DNA of 41,188 nt from contig JAFVYW010000153.1 of the NCBI GenBank assembly GCA_017508465.1, positions 1-41,188 on the forward strand, read 5' to 3'. A model generated the notes under the pieces. The model had not been told where the DNA came from and searched no databases. It saw only the letters and a program-made list of their open reading frames with translations. Below, in pieces: positions 1 through 8,194 of the stretch (position 1 is the first letter of the stretch; every line of letters starts with the position of its first letter). The DNA is from Clostridia bacterium (lineage in GTDB: Bacteria; Bacillota; Clostridia; Oscillospirales; CAG-272). The translations under genes were made by a program, and so were the position numbers.

Positions 1-157
1 CCGTATGTATATACGCCTATCGTTCGCAAACGAAGATTTCTGCTCTAAATTAAGCGAGCCCCAAAGGCGCTTCGCACTAAGAATTCAGCATTTTAGTGAA
101 AATTCTTATTCAATACCAACGTATGCTGAATTCTTAATGACTCAGCCCCTTTTTTTA
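1..157. repeat. Long inverted repeat, left copy
   Basis: This segment recurs as its reverse complement at 4860-5015. I count three substitutions (positions 26, 51 and 120) and one base of difference in the T run. It contains a small hairpin around TCGTT/AACGA, a stem AAGCG/CGCTT, and a perfect 13-14 bp inverted repeat (78-91 with 123-136, TAAGAATTCAGCAT). It may extend left beyond the window. No ORF of note lies inside. It could be a MITE-like or REP-like interspersed repeat. No transposase is visible. Confidence 0.9.
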
Positions 158-209
158 TGGGGTTGACTTTTATCGTTTTCATCTGTATACTAAAGATGGA
201 AAAAATATC

Positions 210-238
210 TTGCATATTTTCCAGAAATATGTTATAAT
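210..238 (+). promoter_or_regulatory. Sigma-A promoter of mgsA
   Basis: TTGCAT (210-215) and TATAAT (233-238) are separated by 17 bp, and a TGt extension precedes the -10 box. The last 15 bases of spacer plus -10 (222-236) are identical to those in the promoter at 23350-23378. Confidence 0.85.
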
Positions 239-243
239 AACGA

Positions 244-278
244 CGGTAAATCCGTATTTTACCGATGATACCTATCGG
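244..278 (+). promoter_or_regulatory. mgsA leader with two overlapping hairpins
   Basis: CGGTAAA (244-250) can pair with TTTACCG (258-264). Alternatively CCGAT (262-266) can pair with ATCGG (274-278). The two share bases 262-264 and so exclude each other. The region starts a few bases downstream of the -10 box, near the expected transcription start. It could be an operator or a small attenuator-like leader; neither is shown. Confidence 0.4.
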
Positions 279-301
279 AATTCAATAAAAAGGAAAAGAA
301 A

Positions 302-691
302 ATGAAAATTGCTTTAATTGCACACGACAAGAAAAAGAGCGAGATTATCGAGGTAGCAAAGAAGTATCGCGATGTCCTCGCAGAGCATGAACTCTACGCC
401 ACAGGTACCACGGGTACGATGATAATGGGTGAAACGAAGCTCGATATTTTCCGCCTCAAAAGCGGTCCTCTCGGCGGTGACCAGCAGATTGGCGCGATGC
501 TTGCGAATGGTGAGCTTGACCTCGTTATCTTCCTGCGCGATCCCCTGACGGCGCAGCCGCATGAGCCGGATGTTTCTGCGCTTCTTCGCCTTTGTGATGT
601 TCAACGCATCCCCCTCGCTACCAATGCGACGAGCGCAGTGATTATGCTCGAAGCCCTGAAAAACAAAACATTTTATCAAATGGTGAAATAA
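302..691 (+). CDS. mgsA: Methylglyoxal synthase
   Basis: It converts dihydroxyacetone phosphate to methylglyoxal and phosphate in the cytosol, a bypass of lower glycolysis that relieves sugar-phosphate stress. The 129-residue length is typical of the family. The signature is complete: AHDKKK (residues 7-12), TGTTGT (34-39), GPLGGDQQ (55-62) with the catalytic Asp60, DP at 80-81, the PHEPDV stretch (86-91) and ATN (106-108). The ATG at 302 follows AAAAGGAAAAGAAA. A clear promoter lies upstream and the ThuA-like gene follows after 12 bp, so the two are probably cotranscribed. The neighbouring sugar-phosphate-type transporter gene would fit a role in carbon overflow, but that link is inference. 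Confidence 0.97.
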   Translation: MKIALIAHDKKKSEIIEVAKKYRDVLAEHELYATGTTGTMIMGETKLDIFRLKSGPLGGDQQIGAMLANGELDLVIFLRDPLTAQPHEPDVSALLRLCDVQRIPLATNATSAVIMLEALKNKTFYQMVK

Positions 692-703
692 GGAGAAAAG
701 CGT

Positions 704-1429
704 ATGATTCGCGTGCTTGTATGGAACGAATTTGTTCATGAAAAAACCGAGGACGCCGTATTGGCGGTTTATCCGGAAGGCATTCATCAGGCGATCGCTG
801 GCTTCCTTTCGGAAAACGAAGATTTTGAAGTCAGGACCGCTACACTCGATGATGTGGAATGTGGTCTTACCGAAGAAGTTCTTGCCGAGACCGATGTTAT
901 CATCTGGTGGGGACATATGGCGCACAACCGAGTGCCCGATGAAGTTGCTGAACGCGTATATAATGCCGTTCTCTCGGGCATGGGCTTTATCGGACTTCAT
1001 AGCGCCCACCATTCCAAGCCCTTCCGCCGCCTGATGGGTACGGGGGCAGACCTCGGCTGGCGTGAGGATGGGGATTGGGAGCGTCTGTGGGTTATCAATC
1101 ACAACCATCCCATTATGGCAGGCATCACCGAGCGTTATATTGAGCTTGCGCATGAAGAAACCTATGCCGAGCCCTTTACCATTCCGAATCCTGACGAGGT
1201 GCTTATGATTGGTTCATACGAGGGAAGCGAGGTATTCCGTAGCGCCGTGACCTTCCATCGGGACAATGGCAGGATTTTCTACTTCCAGCCTGGACACGAG
1301 ACCTTCCCGACCTTCTACCATAAGCAAATACAGAGAATTATCACCAACGCCGTCCGCTTTGTCGCGCCCGTCTGCGAGAGAAAGACGCTCGGTTGCCCGC
1401 ATATCAGGAAAATTGAAAAAGTAACCTGA
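704..1429 (+). CDS. ThuA-like (trehalose utilisation) domain protein
   Basis: The 241-residue cytosolic protein consists of a single ThuA-like domain, a class I glutamine amidotransferase-like fold. Visible landmarks are an N-terminal RVLVWNEF strand, DVIIWWGH (about residues 65-72), MGFIGLHSAHHSKPFRRLMG (about 92-111), the WRED segment, NHNHPIMAGI and the closing FQPGHETFPTFYHKQIQRI. The family is linked to sugar metabolism; ThuA of rhizobia acts in trehalose/maltitol/sucrose catabolism, but the exact reaction of this clade is unknown. It starts 12 bp after mgsA with AAGGAG upstream and ends just before a strong terminator, giving a two-gene operon. Confidence 0.9.
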   Translation: MIRVLVWNEFVHEKTEDAVLAVYPEGIHQAIAGFLSENEDFEVRTATLDDVECGLTEEVLAETDVIIWWGHMAHNRVPDEVAERVYNAVLSGMGFIGLHSAHHSKPFRRLMGTGADLGWREDGDWERLWVINHNHPIMAGITERYIELAHEETYAEPFTIPNPDEVLMIGSYEGSEVFRSAVTFHRDNGRIFYFQPGHETFPTFYHKQIQRIITNAVRFVAPVCERKTLGCPHIRKIEKVT

Positions 1430-1445
1430 AAATCATAACTGATAC

Positions 1446-1481
1446 AAAGAAAGCTCCGGCGATTTCCGGAGCTTTCTTTTT
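1446..1481 (+). terminator. Rho-independent terminator after the mgsA operon
   Basis: A GC-rich stem (AAAGAAAGCTCCGG with its complement CCGGAGCTTTCTTT) and a short loop are followed by a T run. Confidence 0.92.
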
Positions 1482-1502
1482 CTGAAAAAACGGGCATTTC
1501 CC

Positions 1503-1531
1503 TTGACAAAGGCGGAGGGCTGTGCTAAAAT
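1503..1531 (+). promoter_or_regulatory. Sigma-A promoter of the MFS gene
   Basis: TTGACA (1503-1508), a 17-bp spacer and TAAAAT (1526-1531), with TGc directly before the -10 box. Confidence 0.85.
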
Positions 1532-1556
1532 GATTTGGTAAAAAAGGAGGTGCGAA

Positions 1557-2831
1557 ATGGAAAAGTGTACATCCAGGAAGGCAATCCGCGCCTATACATG
1601 GCTCTTTTGTCTCTCTTATACGATAAGCTATATGACGCGCATCAACTATGGCGCTATTGTTTCGGCGATGGAGGAGACGCTCGGTGAGGGGAAGGATGTC
1701 CTCTCGCTCGCTCTGACATGTAGCTTTGTCACCTATGGCGTCGGTCAGATTGTCAGCGGTATGCTTGGCGACCGCTTCTCCCCGAAACGCCTTGTGGCGC
1801 TAGGCTTCCTTGTCACCACGCTGATGAACCTCCTCGTCCCCTTTTTCCCGAATCCGACGGTCATGCTTATTCTCTGGGGAATCAATGGCTTCGCACAGGC
1901 GCTTATGTGGCCTCCCATGGTTCGCATTCTCGTCGCAATGTTTGATGATGAAACATATAAAAATATTACCGCAAAAATTTCCTGCGGCGCATCGTATGGC
2001 ACGATAGCTGTCTATCTGCTCTCACCTCTCTTGCTTCTGGTATCCGACTATCGTAGCGTCTTTTGGTTCAGTAGCGCGATGGGGGCCCTGATGCTTGCTC
2101 TCTGGCTTCGCTTTGCCCCGGATGTCGGAAAAAGAGAAGAGAATCCCATATCCCTCACAGCTTCCTCCAAAGAAGCGACGCGTGGCACATGGCGCACGGT
2201 ATTCACCCCTATGTTTCTGATGATTATGGTGGGCATAGCCCTGCAAGGTATGCTGCGCGATGGTGTTACCACATGGATGCCCTCCTATATCTCCGAGATA
2301 TATGATATCAGTAATATCCTATCGATTTTGTCGGGTGTCATCATGCCTGTTTTCAGCGTGTTCTGCGTCAGACTTTCTACTCTTCTTTATCAGAAAAAGG
2401 TTAAGAATCCGACCACCCTCGCAGGCTTTTTCTTCCTTGCCAGCGCCGTAGCGGCGCTTGTCCTCTTTCTTTCCGGAGGAAAAAATCTTGTCATCTCCAT
2501 CCTCTCGTTCGCCCTTCTGATTGGTGGCATGCATGGCACAAACCTGATGCTCACCACGATGCTCCCTCCCTACTTCAAAGGGCAGGGCAAGGTCTCGACG
2601 GTCTCGGGTGTTCTCAATTCCTGTACCTATGTCGGAAGTGCCGTTTCCACCTATGGGATCGCCCTGCTTTCGACAAGGATGGGGTGGAATTTCACCGTCG
2701 CCCTCTGGGTGTTGACTGCGGTGCTTGGCGCTCTCGTCTGTCTTTTTGCTGCCCGTTTGTTTGCCCGCCGTTTTTCTCTTCCCGCTCGGGATGCAGAATC
2801 AACGCCTGGTGCAAATGCGGAGGATTCATAA
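1557..2831 (+). CDS. MFS transporter, organophosphate antiporter (OPA)-like
   Basis: This 424-residue integral membrane protein has about 12 hydrophobic segments. The N terminus (YTISYMTRINYGAIVSAM) and the loop GDRFSPKRLVALGF match the major facilitator motif between helices 2 and 3 and resemble the OPA group, which takes up glycerol-3-phosphate or hexose phosphates by phosphate antiport. The substrate cannot be read from sequence. A perfect AAGGAGGTG lies 5 bp before the ATG. It has its own promoter and only a weak terminator. Nearby mgsA makes a sugar-phosphate substrate attractive, but a general anion or sugar MFS is equally possible. Confidence 0.88.
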   Translation: MEKCTSRKAIRAYTWLFCLSYTISYMTRINYGAIVSAMEETLGEGKDVLSLALTCSFVTYGVGQIVSGMLGDRFSPKRLVALGFLVTTLMNLLVPFFPNPTVMLILWGINGFAQALMWPPMVRILVAMFDDETYKNITAKISCGASYGTIAVYLLSPLLLLVSDYRSVFWFSSAMGALMLALWLRFAPDVGKREENPISLTASSKEATRGTWRTVFTPMFLMIMVGIALQGMLRDGVTTWMPSYISEIYDISNILSILSGVIMPVFSVFCVRLSTLLYQKKVKNPTTLAGFFFLASAVAALVLFLSGGKNLVISILSFALLIGGMHGTNLMLTTMLPPYFKGQGKVSTVSGVLNSCTYVGSAVSTYGIALLSTRMGWNFTVALWVLTAVLGALVCLFAARLFARRFSLPARDAESTPGANAEDS

Positions 2832-2859
2832 ACCGCCTTCTCTGAAAATGTCGGTTTTT
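2830..2859 (+). terminator. Weak terminator after the MFS gene
   Basis: AAACCG can pair with CGGTTT across a 16-base loop and is followed by TTT. The stem is short and it may be leaky. Confidence 0.4.
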
Positions 2860-2890
2860 AGGAAAATCTTCACAAATCTTCACAAATTTA

Positions 2891-2919
2891 TTGACAAAAG
2901 AGAAGCAATATGCTACAAT
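2891..2919 (+). promoter_or_regulatory. Sigma-A promoter of the EAL gene
   Basis: TTGACA (2891-2896), a 17-bp spacer and TACAAT (2914-2919), with TGc before the -10 box. Confidence 0.85.
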
Positions 2920-2954
2920 AGTCAACAGGGGAAGTTTCTCCCGCGGAGGAAAAC

Positions 2955-4862
2955 ATGATTTTTGTTAGCGACTATTTTGCAATAGTCATAGGTATTGTAC
3001 TCATATGGTTTTACTTTGTCAATCTGCGTCTGCCATCGAGGCAAGCGGTGATTTTTGCACAGAGCCTGGTTCTGTCGGTTGTTACATCGCTCTTCGGCAT
3101 TCTCTCGGATATTGTGACAAAGTTACCTACGCACAATCACGCCTTTTGCATATTATCTCTCTCCCTGTATCATATTATAGAATATCTCGCGATGGCATGG
3201 GTTTCGCTCTATCTGATGAACAAGATTCTCGAGCATACAAACGAGAAAAAATGCGTCCGCGTCGCATCCTGGATGACCGCGATTCTCGCTATTATCTATG
3301 CGGTACTTCTTATCGTCAATGTGAACACAGGTATTGTTTTCAAAATCGAAGACGGAATTCATTCGCGCGGACCGCTGATTTATTTTGCATATGTCGCGGA
3401 TGTTCTACTCTTCTTCATGACGATACTGTGCTATGTCCGTAATCGCAGGATCGTATCGAATTCCTTGACGCGTGCTTTGCGACACACGCTCCCATTGATT
3501 GCGTTCAGTATTATTGTACAACTTGTTTTTGAGGATGTGATGCTCAGCGGTTTTATTATCGTTGTCATCAACATGGTAATCTACTTAAACTTCCAGAAAA
3601 AGCGTCTTGGTGAGCATGTCCTCACCGCCCTGGATGACCGTTCTAAGTTCTTCCAGGATCTGAATTTGCTTCTGAAGCGTCATCGCCCGCGCCAACTCTT
3701 TCTGATTAACCTGAAAAACTTTTCGGTAGTCAACCAGAAGTTCGGTCACCAATTTGGTGACGAGGTACTGTTTGTCTTTGCTCGCAGCCTGACGAGCCAG
3801 TTTGTCAAGGCAAGCGCTTATCATATGAATGGTACAGTTTTTGCTCTTTCGCTCCCTTATGTGGATAAGGTCAAATTGCAGGAGAATACCGAGAAGCTTC
3901 AGGATCTTCTTGACACGGGTATTCGTGTGGGCGATCGTCGCATCGATCTTGACTATGTCTGCGTTGAGTACATCTTAAGCGGAATCGAAAAAGAACCGCA
4001 CGAACTTTTTGACAGCATGGAATATACAGGAAGCGTCGCATATAACCGTGGCGAGCATTTCGTTTGCTATGACGAGGCGTATGCGAAAGAGATGCAAAAC
4101 CGCGCCCGACTCATAACGCTTTTGTCGACCATTGACAGCGCTCATGGATATGAAGTGTTCTATCAGCCCATCCGCGATATAAGAAAAAATGCATACGCTT
4201 CTATGGAAGCCCTGATTCGCCTTCGTGATGCAAATGGCTCGCTTGTTTCTCCCGCTCAACTGATACCCATAGCAGAAGAAACAGGTAAAATACATAACAT
4301 CACATGGTTCGTTCTGGAAGAGGTCTGCCGTACATTGAACCAGAACCCCATTTTTGCTGACATCCATGTTTCTATCAATATCTCCATGACACAGCTTCTC
4401 GATAAAGGATTCCTTCATCGTATCAATGAGATTGTCGACTCCTATCGTATCGCACACTCCCGTATCGTTTTTGAAATCACCGAGCGCGTGATGCTTGAAA
4501 ATCTCGAGGACACCGAAGCGGTTATGAAAGCGATTTCCAGTATGGGCTACGCCTTCTATCTGGATGATTTCGGCGCAGGCTGCTCAAACTTCTCAACACT
4601 GCTCCAATTGCCATTCAAATGCATTAAGCTGGACCGTGCTTTTCTCGCCAATACAATGCAGGGTAATGTCAGGACAGGTATCGTCCGTCACCTTTGTGAA
4701 ATGTTCCACGACGCAGGACTTTCCGTCACCGCCGAGGGCGCCGAATGCGCAGAGGATGTCGCCACTCTTGTGGAGTGTGGTGTTGACAGTATTCAAGGCT
4801 ACTACTTCGCCCGTCCGATGCCACTTAATACATTGATTGAATTTCTCGCCAAAGATGAATAA
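2955..4862 (+). CDS. Membrane cyclic-di-GMP phosphodiesterase (degenerate GGDEF-EAL)
   Basis: The 635-residue protein has three parts. Residues 1-215 hold about seven hydrophobic helices and look like a membrane sensor. Residues ~230-385 are a GGDEF-like domain whose active site reads FGDEV instead of GGDEF, so cyclase activity is unlikely. Residues ~395-635 are an EAL domain with MEALIRL, ISINISM, FEITERV, YLDDFGAGCSN, KLDRAFL and QGYYFARPM. The key acidic residues (E of EAL, E of FEIT, DD, K of KLD) are present, so c-di-GMP hydrolysis to pGpG is likely. The usual AEGVE reads AEGAE. The start has GGAGG at good spacing. The stop codon lies at the edge of the inverted repeat. Confidence 0.93.
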   Translation: MIFVSDYFAIVIGIVLIWFYFVNLRLPSRQAVIFAQSLVLSVVTSLFGILSDIVTKLPTHNHAFCILSLSLYHIIEYLAMAWVSLYLMNKILEHTNEKKCVRVASWMTAILAIIYAVLLIVNVNTGIVFKIEDGIHSRGPLIYFAYVADVLLFFMTILCYVRNRRIVSNSLTRALRHTLPLIAFSIIVQLVFEDVMLSGFIIVVINMVIYLNFQKKRLGEHVLTALDDRSKFFQDLNLLLKRHRPRQLFLINLKNFSVVNQKFGHQFGDEVLFVFARSLTSQFVKASAYHMNGTVFALSLPYVDKVKLQENTEKLQDLLDTGIRVGDRRIDLDYVCVEYILSGIEKEPHELFDSMEYTGSVAYNRGEHFVCYDEAYAKEMQNRARLITLLSTIDSAHGYEVFYQPIRDIRKNAYASMEALIRLRDANGSLVSPAQLIPIAEETGKIHNITWFVLEEVCRTLNQNPIFADIHVSINISMTQLLDKGFLHRINEIVDSYRIAHSRIVFEITERVMLENLEDTEAVMKAISSMGYAFYLDDFGAGCSNFSTLLQLPFKCIKLDRAFLANTMQGNVRTGIVRHLCEMFHDAGLSVTAEGAECAEDVATLVECGVDSIQGYYFARPMPLNTLIEFLAKDE

Positions 4863-5015
4863 AAAAGGGGCTGAGTCATTAAGAATTCAGCATACTTTGG
4901 TATTGAATAAGAATTTTCACTAAAATGCTGAATTCTTAGTGCGAAGCGCCTTTGGGGCTCGCTTGATTTAGAGCAGAAATCTTCGTTTGTGAACGATAGG
5001 CGTATATACATACGG
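4860..5015. repeat. Long inverted repeat, right copy
   Basis: This is the reverse complement of 1-157 with about 98% identity. It begins inside the TAA stop of the EAL gene (4860-4862) and ends at 5015, where sequence beyond the left window edge would have to be compared. It holds the same TAAGAATTCAGCAT inverted repeat. Confidence 0.9.
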
Positions 5016-5050
5016 CAAGCGAGCAAACGGAGATAGAACGAAAAACCTAA

Positions 5051-5094
5051 ATAAAAAAAGAGAAAACCGTAGGTTTTGACCTTAGTTTTCTCTT
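5051..5094 (-). terminator. Terminator for the duplicated lipoprotein gene
   Basis: Read on the minus strand, AAGAGAAAAC pairs with GTTTTCTCTT and is followed by seven T residues. It lies about 90 bp downstream of the lipoprotein stop. The rest of the 5015-5186 gap holds only the plus-strand terminator. Confidence 0.75.
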
Positions 5095-5101
5095 AATCTG
5101 T

Positions 5102-5140
5102 AAACGACAGAGGCACATTGATTGTACCTCTGTCGTTTTT
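5102..5140 (+). terminator. Terminator downstream of the EAL gene
   Basis: AACGACAGAGG pairs with CCTCTGTCGTT across a short loop, followed by TTTT on the plus strand. Confidence 0.8.
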
Positions 5141-5186
5141 CGTTCGGTTATGCCTAAATGAAGCAGCCCCTTTTTATGTAAAACAA

Positions 5187-6515
5187 TTATTCGGCAGCCT
5201 CGCCGCTCATGACAACGATATTCGTTACATGGGTGTTCAGGCCGTTGTACCAGTAAACGAAACCGGTAACATCGATAACATCGCCAACCATCATGGTAGC
5301 GACGGTCTGATATACTTCACTTTCAGGACCAGTGAGGTAACGCTCAACACAGAAGGAGTATTCCCCTTCGCCCAAACCAAGGGTGAGGTAAATATCATCA
5401 CCAGGCTCATCATTCTTGTAGGAGATTGCCTTTACAGTAAGTCCCTTGAAGACAGCAAGCTGGTTCTGGTAGTGGATAAGAGTATCCATGCCGAGCTTCG
5501 CGGTAAGGTCAACGGGAGTAGCCACCCACTCGCCTTCGAGAACCTCGAAGGAGCAGTCAGTGATTTCCACTTCACCCGACCATTCAGCCTTGTAACCGGT
5601 AACGCGGATTTTTTGACCGACAACGAGTGCTTCGCTCTCTTCTTCGGTACAGGTCATTTCATATGCGAAATATGCGCCATCCTCGTCCTGAAGATAAACG
5701 GTGATTTTGTTATCCCACCAGGACTGTGTTGCCTGAACATACGCCTCGATAACAACTTCGCTTTCCAGGGGCGCGTTGATGTAATCAAGATAAGTCATCG
5801 CACCTTCGCCCTTTTGCGCCTTGCTCATCGATACGATGTGAGGGTTCGCGCCATTGTACCAGTAGAGGAAACCAATAACATCAACAACATCGCCAGCCTT
5901 GAGAGTGCTTACATACTCATAAAGAGCAGTTTCAGGACCAGTGAGGTAACGCTCAACACAGAAATCATAGTCGGCGCCGTTTTTGGTAAAGGTAAGGTAA
6001 ATATCATCGCCTGGCTCGTTGTTCTTGTAGGAAACAGACTTGACGGTCATGCCCTTGAAGAGTGCAAGCTCGTTCTGATGCTTGATGAGGTCATCGGTGC
6101 CGAGCTTCGCGGTAAGGTCAGTGGGAGTAGCCACCCAGTTGCCCTCGAGAACCTCAAAGGAGCAGTCGATAATTTCCACTTCACCCGACCATTCAGCCTT
6201 GTAACCGGTAACGCGGATTTTCTGTCCCTTTACAAGAGATGCGCTCTCCTCTTCGGTACAAGCCATCTCGTACGCGAAATATGCGCCATCCTCATCCTGA
6301 AGATAAACGGTGATCTTGTTATCCCACCAGGACTGTGTCGCCTGAACATATGCTTCGATGACAACTTCGCTCTCCACAGCGGCTGCCATATATTCAGCAT
6401 GTGTCATAACCTTGACATCGTCTTCGTCAGGGGGCGTGGGAGGTGTGGGCTGTACGCAGGAGAAGCATGCGAGAGCCATGACAAGAACAAGAAGAAATGC
6501 GAGTAATTTTTTCAT
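5187..6515 (-). CDS. Secreted lipoprotein with two near-identical beta (OB-like) halves
   Basis: This 442-residue protein has a lipoprotein-type signal with cysteines at residues 17 and 20, then a PTPPTPPDEDD linker. The mature part is two copies of a ~203-residue unit (about 48-250 and 251-441). Each unit contains two beta-rich segments: one around ESEVVIEAYVQATQSWWDNK and KGQKIRVTGYKAEWSGEVEI, and one around LFKGMTVKSVSYKN and GDVVDVIGFLYWYNG. The pattern resembles OB-fold modules of secreted nucleases and carbohydrate-associated proteins, but no catalytic motif is visible. I do not recognise a specific family. It has its own promoter, so it need not belong to the ABC operon upstream. Confidence 0.85.
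   Translation of the reverse strand: MKKLLAFLLVLVMALACFSCVQPTPPTPPDEDDVKVMTHAEYMAAAVESEVVIEAYVQATQSWWDNKITVYLQDEDGAYFAYEMACTEEESASLVKGQKIRVTGYKAEWSGEVEIIDCSFEVLEGNWVATPTDLTAKLGTDDLIKHQNELALFKGMTVKSVSYKNNEPGDDIYLTFTKNGADYDFCVERYLTGPETALYEYVSTLKAGDVVDVIGFLYWYNGANPHIVSMSKAQKGEGAMTYLDYINAPLESEVVIEAYVQATQSWWDNKITVYLQDEDGAYFAYEMTCTEEESEALVVGQKIRVTGYKAEWSGEVEITDCSFEVLEGEWVATPVDLTAKLGMDTLIHYQNQLAVFKGLTVKAISYKNDEPGDDIYLTLGLGEGEYSFCVERYLTGPESEVYQTVATMMVGDVIDVTGFVYWYNGLNTHVTNIVVMSGEAAE
5196..6374. repeat. Tandem 609-bp internal gene duplication
   Basis: The two halves of the lipoprotein gene repeat with a period of 203 codons. Long runs are almost identical at the DNA level (for example around 5700-5760 and 6300-6370, with mainly third-position differences), pointing to a recent duplication or ongoing gene conversion. 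Confidence 0.85.
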
Positions 6516-6555
6516 TTTTCTCTTTCCTTTCGAAAAAAATATATTTCCAAAAAAT

Positions 6556-6584
6556 ATTATACAACAAAAGAGTGGCTATGTCAA
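6556..6584 (-). promoter_or_regulatory. Sigma-A promoter of the duplicated lipoprotein gene
   Basis: On the minus strand: TTGACA (6584-6579), a 17-bp spacer and TATAAT (6561-6556). It overlaps the gap after the binding-protein gene. Confidence 0.85.
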
Positions 6585-6595
6585 GAATGAAAAGT

Positions 6596-8194
6596 TTATT
6601 TTTTTCGTCTCTGTTTTACATAGCCTATTGTGCAATATGCTATAATTCCGCACCAGACAACACCGAGCGCAATAAGAAGGACAATCGATCCTGTCGGCAT
6701 TTTGCCAAGATCGATATAAGCGTCCGTCAGCTCAATCTGGTCGAGGCGATAGAGCGCCGTCATCTCATCAAAGAGGTTTTCTATGAATGCGTTGTCAACT
6801 GTTTTGTTGCGCCTCACCGCCTTTGTGACCTCTTCGATCATCTGTCCCGCCGCCTGACGCGCCGAGGCAGAGCCGTTGAATACAGGGGTGACAAAGGTGT
6901 GTTCCGTGTTCGCGAGCATAAGCTTTGCCGCCTGGATTTTGATGGCGTAATGGGCGTCGTTGTCCTCGCCTTCGCGCGCAAGGTAATCAAGGTATTCAGG
7001 GTTCTGCTGCGCCTTTTTTGTGACGGGAACATAGCCTTCCGTCTGCGAGTAGGCAATCTGTACCTCGTCGGTCAGCAGATATTGCACAAACAACCAGGAG
7101 GCAAGCACCTCGCCGGGGTCCTCTTTGTTGAAGATACAGACGGACGGTCCCTGTGAAATCATCACAGGCTCTTCGACATTGACCTGGGGAATGGGGCGTA
7201 CCACGGTCTCAAAATCCACGAGGTTTTCCTCGGAGATATCTGACAGAGGCGCGTCCGAGCCCATCCAGGAGGCACCCGCCGTCGAGTCAATGGCGAAAAT
7301 GCATTGACCTGCATTCAGGAAGTTGCCGGGATAGGAGGAGATGCCGAAGGTGGAAAAGGCGCGGTTTTCCACATGAGGTACAAGCCCGAGCAGAATTTCC
7401 TTTGTCGTGTCATTGAACATCAGGATTTTCGCATCCGCGGAGGTGTATTGCGCACCCATCTGCTTGAGCATCTGTATCATCATGTTGTCGGTGGATTTAT
7501 AAATGAAGGGGATCATTGTTTTCTGACCATTGACCTTGTAGGTGCCGTCGGGGTTCTTTTCTGTCGCTTTGTCACTCACCTCGAAGATAAAATCCCATGT
7601 CAGAACATCGGGGACCTCGTAGCCGAGCTTTTCGACAAGGTCGCGGTTGATATAGCATGCCTCGGTCGAACGCATAAAGGGCATCGCGTATTGCGCGCCG
7701 CCGAACTGACCTTCGATAAGGAACTTGTCTACCATCTCTTCCTTTGTCGGTGCATCGAAATTGACGCCGTCAGCGCCGAGACCAAAGGTCTCATCGTTGA
7801 TGAGTGAGTCGAGAGGGACAATAATATTCTTTCCCGTATTGTAGGTGGCTATATGGTCGGGATAAGAAATGGCGATATTTGGTGTCGTGCCCGTCGAGAT
7901 ATTCGTGATGGCATCCTTATAAATATCATTATAGTTGGTGTAATAGCGGTTGACAATGTGGATGTTCGGGTAAATCTTCTCGAAATCCGCCGCCGCTTTT
8001 TCATAAATGTTCTTTTGCGAGATGTTCGAGTCGTTCTTCGACCAGAACACAATCTCATACTGCTTTGTGGTATCAAAGGTCTCGGGTACCTCGAAGGGAG
8101 GCGGTGCTTCCACCTTCGCACCATGGCAGGAAAAGAGAGAAAGAAGAGAGAGGAGAAGGGTGAGGGAGAGAAATAAGGAAACGATTCTTTTCAT
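6596..8194 (-). CDS. Sugar ABC transporter substrate-binding lipoprotein with C-terminal membrane helix
   Basis: The 532-residue protein is a family 1 extracellular solute-binding protein (MalE/UgpB group). It has a signal peptide with lipobox LFSC, then QYEIVFWSKNDSN, FEKIYPNIHIVNRYY, the STGTTPNIAISYPDH hinge region, AMPFMRSTEACYIN and LASWLFVQYLLTDEVQIAYSQ, all typical. It should bind an oligosaccharide or polyol phosphate for the two permeases encoded just upstream. Unusually, a second hydrophobic helix lies at the C terminus (about residues 503-525) followed by KQRRKK, which would leave the tail in the cytoplasm. Its start overlaps the stop of the preceding permease by 4 bp. It is the last gene of the operon, whereas binding-protein genes usually come first. 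Confidence 0.93.
   Translation of the reverse strand: MKRIVSLFLSLTLLLSLLSLFSCHGAKVEAPPPFEVPETFDTTKQYEIVFWSKNDSNISQKNIYEKAAADFEKIYPNIHIVNRYYTNYNDIYKDAITNISTGTTPNIAISYPDHIATYNTGKNIIVPLDSLINDETFGLGADGVNFDAPTKEEMVDKFLIEGQFGGAQYAMPFMRSTEACYINRDLVEKLGYEVPDVLTWDFIFEVSDKATEKNPDGTYKVNGQKTMIPFIYKSTDNMMIQMLKQMGAQYTSADAKILMFNDTTKEILLGLVPHVENRAFSTFGISSYPGNFLNAGQCIFAIDSTAGASWMGSDAPLSDISEENLVDFETVVRPIPQVNVEEPVMISQGPSVCIFNKEDPGEVLASWLFVQYLLTDEVQIAYSQTEGYVPVTKKAQQNPEYLDYLAREGEDNDAHYAIKIQAAKLMLANTEHTFVTPVFNGSASARQAAGQMIEEVTKAVRRNKTVDNAFIENLFDEMTALYRLDQIELTDAYIDLGKMPTGSIVLLIALGVVWCGIIAYCTIGYVKQRRKK

Noticed and set aside
314-1153. 279-codon minus-strand open frame across mgsA and the ThuA-like gene
   Set aside because: Both overlapped genes are well supported; the antisense frame has no motif.
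5118-6506. Long plus-strand open frame (462 codons)
   Set aside because: It is antisense to the duplicated lipoprotein, lacks a ribosome site, and its repetitive product mirrors the duplication on the true strand.
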